A DNA stretch of 64,000 bases from Acanthosepion pharaonis (Eukaryota; Mollusca; Cephalopoda; Sepiida; Sepiidae), in assembly GCA_903632075.3 (NCBI GenBank), contig CAHIKZ030000247.1:2439001-2503000 (forward strand). Direction: 5' to 3'. This document shows positions 58,640-64,000 of the stretch, one piece after another (positions within the stretch are counted from its first letter, which is position 1; every line of letters starts with the position of its first letter). The position numbers and the translations under genes are program-made. The notes under the pieces are model-generated. The model saw only the letters and a list, made by a program, of their open reading frames with translations. It was not told where the DNA came from and made no database searches.

Positions 58640-59060
58640 TGAAGAAAATTGCGGGAACTAGTTACAGAACTTTGAATTGTATCTCATGGCATCAGAAAAA
58701 TTACTAAACCAGACAAAATAAAATGTGTGCTGTTCCTGTATACAGCCGGAGAAAAGGCATTAGAGGTATACAATGACCTAACATTCACTGACAAAGAAAA
58801 AAAGAACTTATAAGGCACTAGAAGAAAAGTATTGGTTTAAAACAATGACAATGCAGGAAAGAGAACCCTTCATTTTGTTTTTCACAGACATACAGACACA
58901 GGCAGTGAGATGTGAGTACGAGCATCTAAAAGACAGTATGATATGTGACTGGGTCATTATAGGAATTCCGAGTGACAAGACAAGAAGAAGACTAATGAAC
59001 TTGGACAACTTGAATCTGGAAAAAGTAGTTTTAGTGTATTGGCCACTTCTATAATTATTA
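58640..59060 (+). pseudogene. gag fragment of gypsy element E
   Basis: It reads DKIKCVLFLYTAGEKALEVY, NDLTFTDKEKKNL, a stop, then PFILFFTDIQTQAVRCEYEH, LKDSMICDWVIIGIPSDKTR and NLDNLNLEKVV. The CEYxxLKDSMIxDxxxxGI block is a hallmark of gypsy gag. A CGRC-type knuckle remnant lies near 59598-59609. Confidence 0.8.
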
Positions 59061-59827
59061 AAGTTTCTATGAAAATATTTTATATGAATTAATGGTGAAA
59101 AAGTACATGAACAAAATAACATAGTGATTGATTTCCAATGCAAGATAACATTTATTAAACAAACAACAAAAGGAAAGTTTAAGAATTTCTTTTCCTAGAA
59201 GTAATTTGCATATACAGTGAAAGGATGTATTTGAGTGTGACTTGCCTGTATAGGTGCATTTGTGTGTGAAGCATCAACAGCTGTTTTTTCTTCAGTGTGA
59301 GAAGTTGATGGTACACACTTTGAAAAGAGGAAAAACAGGAAGAGAGAGTTGCTTAATGGTTTACGTGTTTTTATACCTTCAGGGCTGTTGCTGACACTAT
59401 GTTTATTAAGAGCTGCTGCTGAGATTATGTTTATTAAGGCATTACATAGTAAATGTTTGCAAAAATGATGACATAGCTACAAGTCATGCCCCAGAAGTTT
59501 CCAACACACTTTCTGCCCATAAAAAACGAAAAAATGCTCGGACACAGGAAAATATATGCAAAAAAAAAAAGAAAAAAAAAAAACAGTCCAATGAATGTGG
59601 CAGATGTGACTGACTAAACTTAATCAAAAGAGTTAATATTATTATAATGGAAGGTTGTTATGGAAGAAAGATTTATTCTCCCATTTTAATTTCCCGTTAT
59701 GGGCATTATTATATCTATGATATAACAACACTGTGCTTCATGGTCAGAATGGAATAGCTGAATGGAAAAAGAATAACAAACATGCTTTTTCAGAGAGAGT
59801 TTTATAATGTTACGTCATACACAAAGT

Positions 59828-59853
59828 GATATATATATATATATATATATGTG
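59828..59853. repeat. (TA)n microsatellite
   Basis: A short TA run followed by GTGTGT. Confidence 0.85.
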
Positions 59854-59879
59854 TGTCCCAGACAGAGAATAATATATCT

Positions 59880-60740
59880 ACACAGCAAAGCAGAGTGTAA
59901 GGAGAAACAAAAGGAAAGGTCTAATATGGAGATACTCCTGTATCTAGAGAAGCCATGTTCAGGACTCCAGATTCAAATGGATCAGATTAATCTGAGCTGT
60001 GATTAAAGCTATGCAACACAGCTTTAGCAGATTCAGAGTTTCACAAGAAGAATTCACAGATAATGGCCCATGCATCACGTCAACAGAATACAAACAATTT
60101 GCAAAAAAGTGGCACTTCAAAATGACATCATCCCCACATTACACACAAGTGAATGGTCTATAGCTTGGACTCTTCTTAATCTACTGCAGCATGCCAGGTA
60201 ATTGCGTATCATCACCTGCAGAAATGTTGATGGGGAGAAAGCTAAGAAGCAACCTACCCACAAAAAAAGAGCACTGAGTGGAAGGCAAAGGTTCAATTAA
60301 GTGTAAGACAAAATATTACTTGAAACAATGGGAAGTTCAGGAGCTAAAAAAAAAAACCCAGGGTGTGCAAGTCAGTATCCGAGACCCTGTAAACAAGTTG
60401 AATGAATCAGGTGCAGTATAAGCAGAAGTAATGCCCAGATCATTCACCGTTCAGACTCAAACAGGAGCAATCGCTTCGACGGAACAGAAAAGACTTACTA
60501 AAAATAAACAACTGCCATTCAATTAAGGACCCCTCATGGTTTCCACCGTCACAAGTTATGGAAGACGACGAAAATCAAAATAAGCAAGTAATGCCCAAAC
60601 TGTTATCAGTACACCTAGATGAACAGACCCTAAAATATCAGCAACAGAGCTCAGTAACAACAAAAAACGGAAACAGCCCATCAGAGTTGTGACATTCAAG
60701 TCATAAGTTAAAACCACTGAACAGGTTAGATTTATAAATC
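59880..60740 (+). pseudogene. integrase fragment of gypsy element E
   Basis: Frames give FTDNGPCITSTEYKQFAKKW, then HFKMTSSPHYTQVNGL: the second Asp of the DDE core and the SSPHYxQxNG segment. The catalytic Glu after it is lost. Later come VQVSIRDPVNKL, GPSWFPPSQVM and KPLNRLDL with a stop. Stops and frameshifts are frequent. Confidence 0.75.
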
Positions 60741-60913
60741 ACTCAGTAAACTGTTAATTCTCTCTGCAAGAACTCTTTTTGTTTCATGTATGTGTACATA
60801 GTGTACATATTTTGTTTTCTCTTTTCCTTTTTTTTCTCTTGTGTGTCTGTTACTAATCATATATCTATGCTTCATTACTATAAATATCTGCACTGTCATC
60901 TTGAGGGTGAAGA

Positions 60914-61113
60914 TGTAGTAGAAACTAATAACCACGAGTTATGCCCCTTGATACAGGACATTCCTGAACAAGATTATGATGTGTGAAATAAAAAAAAAAC
61001 AAGCTAATTGTGAGATGTAGACATTGTACACATTTTGAATATGTGAACTTGGACAACTGTCAAGCAGATCTCCTTGTCTTTCATACTGAAACACCCGATG
61101 TAGAAATATTACA
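60914..61113 (+). repeat. 3' LTR of gypsy element E
   Basis: It starts TGTAGTAGAAACTA after a purine-rich tract and ends AGAAATATTACA. It is the partner of 58367-58559. A Helitron begins six bases after its end. Confidence 0.85.
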
Positions 61114-61119
61114 TACATA

Positions 61120-61939
61120 TCTATATATATAAAGTTGTAGCCTCTGTTTGTCTGTTTGTTTGTTATCGAACTCCTCCTAGGGTTTTGGAGATAGACCCCC
61201 ATAACCATATATATTCTGAAACTACATTACCCAGGGCACATGGATAAATAAATTTCATTTTAATTAAAGGGAAGCACCCCACCCCACTGAAATTTTTTTC
61301 CCCTTTAATTTAAATTAAATTTAATTTTGAACAAGAGAATGACTCCTAGGGTACTTGGATAAGTATATTTCATTTTGATCAACGAGGTTCTCCGGGTCAC
61401 AAAACCTCCACTAAAAATTTTTTCCCTTTGATTTAAATTAAATTTAAATTTAAGCAAGGAATGACTCCTATCCAAAATATAGAAGGAGAAAGCCAGAAGA
61501 TAAAGATCACATCAGCAAGATCAAAATGAGACAATATGGACGTCAAGTTGAGCAAGAAATCACCAACCAGTGAGTAGTGCTTTGCAATATATATTTGTTG
61601 TGACAATTTCACTGCCATATCAATGTTGAAATCTGCTCATCAATTCATTCAATCAAGTATTGCATCAAATACATATTAAAGGAGTCCAATCAAGCTGTTT
61701 TTGCACAAACTTTCCCACTGAAAATTTATTCCCTTTGATTTAAATTAAGTTTAAATTTGAACAAGGGAATGACTCCTATCCAAAATATAGGAGGAGAAAG
61801 CCAGAAGATGGAGGTCACAATGGCAAGATCATTGAGTAATCATTTTTTCTCCACAAATTATAACAATGATTTAAAATCAATCATCATTTTCTTACAAAAA
61901 AATGTGTGCCATGCAGCAAGGCATGGGTAATTCAGCTAG
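61120..61939 (+). mobile_element. non-autonomous Helitron
   Basis: The 5' end is A then TCTATATATATAAAG. The 3' end has a hairpin CCATGC/GCATGG (near 61907-61926), a short spacer and CTAG at 61936-61939, then T. Insertion between A and T without target duplication fits Helitrons. Inside, a module built on TTTAAATTTAA and GGAATGACTCCTATCC with GGAGAAAGCCAGAAGAT occurs two to three times (about 61290, 61410 and 61720). No Rep/helicase is present. Confidence 0.8.
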
Positions 61940-64000
61940 TAATAATAATAATAATGTTAATATATATTGGAGTTATTAGTTAATCTTTAGATGCGTACAC
62001 GAAATAATCTTTGGAATAAAATCTTGTAAAAACAAAAATGTTTTAGATACATATACTCAATTTAATTGACTCAAACAAATCCCTTTTCTGTTTCACTTTG
62101 AAAAACTTGACTCTTCTTTTTGTTGTACTCCACTGCAAATTAGATCCTTTTCTGATTCACTCAGCTGTATATGGGCACAAAGAAAGCAAAACCTCAAATA
62201 AAAATGTTGTTTTCTGTGCAGGGGATCCATGCATCACACCCAGCCCACAAAACACAACACTACAAAAATCTAAAATACATCATAAAAGAAGCCAATCACA
62301 AATTTTGCTACCAAAGGAAAAAATGAGCAGGAGCCACTAGATTTGCTTACAAGAAAATGGCTCATAAACAACTAACACAGAATGTGGCCAAAAGGTCAGC
62401 TGTTGACTCTCGGCTGGCTTCTCTCAATGTCACAATTGAGGTAATTGAGGTCAATCAATCCAACACACATATCTGCTCAAGAAACACCCTTCTCCAAACA
62501 CCCACATCATGTTCAAATGCAGGCATTCCACTTGCTTCCTCTGTATCAGCAAAGTCAGATTTGTACCTTCACTAATCCATTCCAGGAATCTCTTGAAGTC
62601 ACCACTGCTAAACGCATTAACTCAGTCAACAAATCTGCCAAACGCATTAACTCCAGGCTTTACCAACTCTACCCATATTCAAGATTGCCACACTTTGCCC
62701 ACACAGAGACCTTCTGCTCACATCCGCTGTACTGGCAAATACAAAAGAATTTTATATTTACAAATTTTGTCTTTTTTTTTCTTTTACCTCACTGGTAGTA
62801 CTATTGTTTTGTTTGTTCTCCTATAGTACCATACTTGTGTTTATAACATTTTTTACCCTATATTTAAATAATTACTTTATATGAAAATGAGAAAATGGGA
62901 AATTAGTCACAGGTTTTACTTTATAAGTTTATAAGTCAATGTTGTCATTTCCAAATTAGCTTAGAAAATAAAATTAATTATGAAATCGAAATTATTAGTT
63001 GGATATTTAAATTTTAACTTTTAAAAAGATGCAAGGGTTATAAATGCATAGTGGTGTAAAGTCAACTTGTGTGTTAATATGACTACTTCCATGACTTTAT
63101 TGCTGATTTCCTTGCTACTGTTGCTTATGTCTCTGGTAACTCATTAGTCAAGTGAATGACCTACACTTTAAACTGTTTATTTTTCACTCAAGTCATGGTC
63201 GGAATTTTAATGCCAGGTCTGTCCACTTGCTGACCTGCACACTTTACTGCATAGATTGCAAGTGAAATCAGGCTGAACACCATAGTGATAGACTATGTTC
63301 TCATTGTGGCAATATGTGTGACTCGAGCCAGAGATTCAGGCTGTGCGGTGACGTACCTTCTTGAGTTGAAGGACGAAAAATGATGACGTCACTCTATTTT
63401 CTGGCTTACGGCACTTGACCAAGGACCCCGGCTGATGCAAAAAAAAAAAAAAAAAAATGCCTCGAAAGGCACTATAAACAAGTCCCTCCACCATAGTTAC
63501 TATTCAGCTGACAGTTACATCTTTTTTTGTGTTGCTTTTGCTCCTGCAGTTGCTTTCCCCATATCCAATTTCTTATCATTTTACTCTTTTATTAAGTTCT
63601 CCATGTTTCTCATACAACTGTAACTGATTTTTACAGTACGTTTATTGAAAACTTTGTGTAACATGGATTTTGGGGGGAAATGCTTATATAACAATGTTAA
63701 GAAGATTTTTCCAATCTTCCTTTTCACCTCTGAATTAAAGGGGAGTTAAACTAAATTATTTTTTTTTTCTTTTTTGGTCACCCTTTTCAGATGTTATGAC
63801 CGGCTTAAACACAGATTTTGCTTATGTTGCATCCTTAAAAGAGGTTGCAAACAGACAAAGGTGATACTCAAGCGATACCTTTCGCTAAAGACTGTCGAAT
63901 GCAATCGTTTTCTATCCGATCTAATCTTCATCTTGAGCTGATGCTCAAAGAATCGAATTAGATCTGAATGAGAAAGACAATTGCCTCGCAAGACTTCCTC
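61940..64000. other. non-coding sequence to window end
   Basis: It contains an AAT run after the Helitron, a duplicated AAACGCATTAACTC motif (near 62605-62655), a poly-A run near 63439 and a copy of the repeat at 25222 (63824-63873). The small open frames here look like chance. No gene is supported. Confidence 0.45.
63824..63873. repeat. dispersed repeat shared with 25222-25272
   Basis: CATCCTTAAAAGAGGTTGC and AAACAGACAAAGGTGATACT match the sequence at 25222 with a few changes. Confidence 0.55.

Larger units (their letters stand above)
58367..61113 (+). mobile_element. Ty3/gypsy element E with paired LTRs, internally deleted
   Basis: Two LTRs of about 193 and 200 bp bracket a primer-binding site, a gag fragment, a C-rich gag end and an integrase fragment. 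Reverse transcriptase and RNase H are missing. The internal part ends KPLNRLDL and a purine-rich TTGAGGGTGAAGA just before the right LTR. The LTRs differ at many positions, so insertion is old. No clear target duplication was found. Confidence 0.85.

Noticed and set aside
62098..62826. Four overlapping + strand open frames up to 117 codons
   Set aside because: They overlap in different frames, show no conserved motif, start sites are unsupported, and a duplicated short motif lies inside. Chance frames are likely.
1..64000. CRISPR array, operon or bacterial gene cluster
   Set aside because: The coding sequences are spliced animal genes with GT-AG introns, and no regular repeat-spacer array is present.

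Overview
The window is a stretch of AT-rich nuclear DNA from an animal, most likely an invertebrate. The evidence is spliced genes with GT-AG introns and a dense layer of Tc1/mariner, pogo/Tigger, hAT-like, Helitron, LINE, SINE and Ty3/gypsy remains. I cannot fix the species: the sequence fits several invertebrate groups, and the tRNA-type SINEs and LINE tails here are not ones I can assign with confidence.

Only two host genes can be read with confidence, and they lie tail to tail. LRPAP1 (receptor-associated protein, an ER chaperone for LDL-receptor family proteins) runs on the + strand. Its last five coding exons lie between 3205 and 12605 and end in the ER-retrieval tetrapeptide HTEL; its first exons lie upstream of the window. 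NFU1 (mitochondrial iron-sulfur cluster protein) is complete on the - strand, with eight coding exons from the start codon at 32389 to the stop at 16698. All its exon phases agree and give about 271 residues, including the CxxC cluster motif. About 4.1 kb separate the two stop codons.

Region by region: 1-2529 is the 3' half of a dead Ty3/gypsy element, probably inside an upstream LRPAP1 intron. The LRPAP1 introns carry a SINE tail, a Helitron helicase fossil, a long inverted repeat and a LINE reverse-transcriptase fossil. The NFU1 introns carry a foldback-type tandem repeat, a 479-bp retroposon with a 15-bp target duplication, a solo LTR with a 5-bp target duplication and, in intron 1, a LINE broken by SINEs and by a second solo LTR. 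From 32.4 to 42 kb the sequence is mostly non-coding, with a hAT-like MITE, a foldback element enclosing a tRNA-like core, a diverged minisatellite and a Tigger element. From 42 to 62 kb lies a transposon graveyard: four Ty3/gypsy remnants, two Tc1-like and two mariner elements, LINE 3' ends, SINEs and a non-autonomous Helitron.

No intact transposase or polymerase remains; every one has stops, frameshifts or lost catalytic residues. The best candidates for undescribed structures are the tRNA-core foldback (34391-34700), the CTAG-ended foldback repeat (17338-18045), the long inverted repeat next to an LRPAP1 exon, the 34-bp perfect palindrome at 47510-47582, the TSD-flanked retroposon at 18841-19319 and an orphan exon-like segment at 53783-53887.
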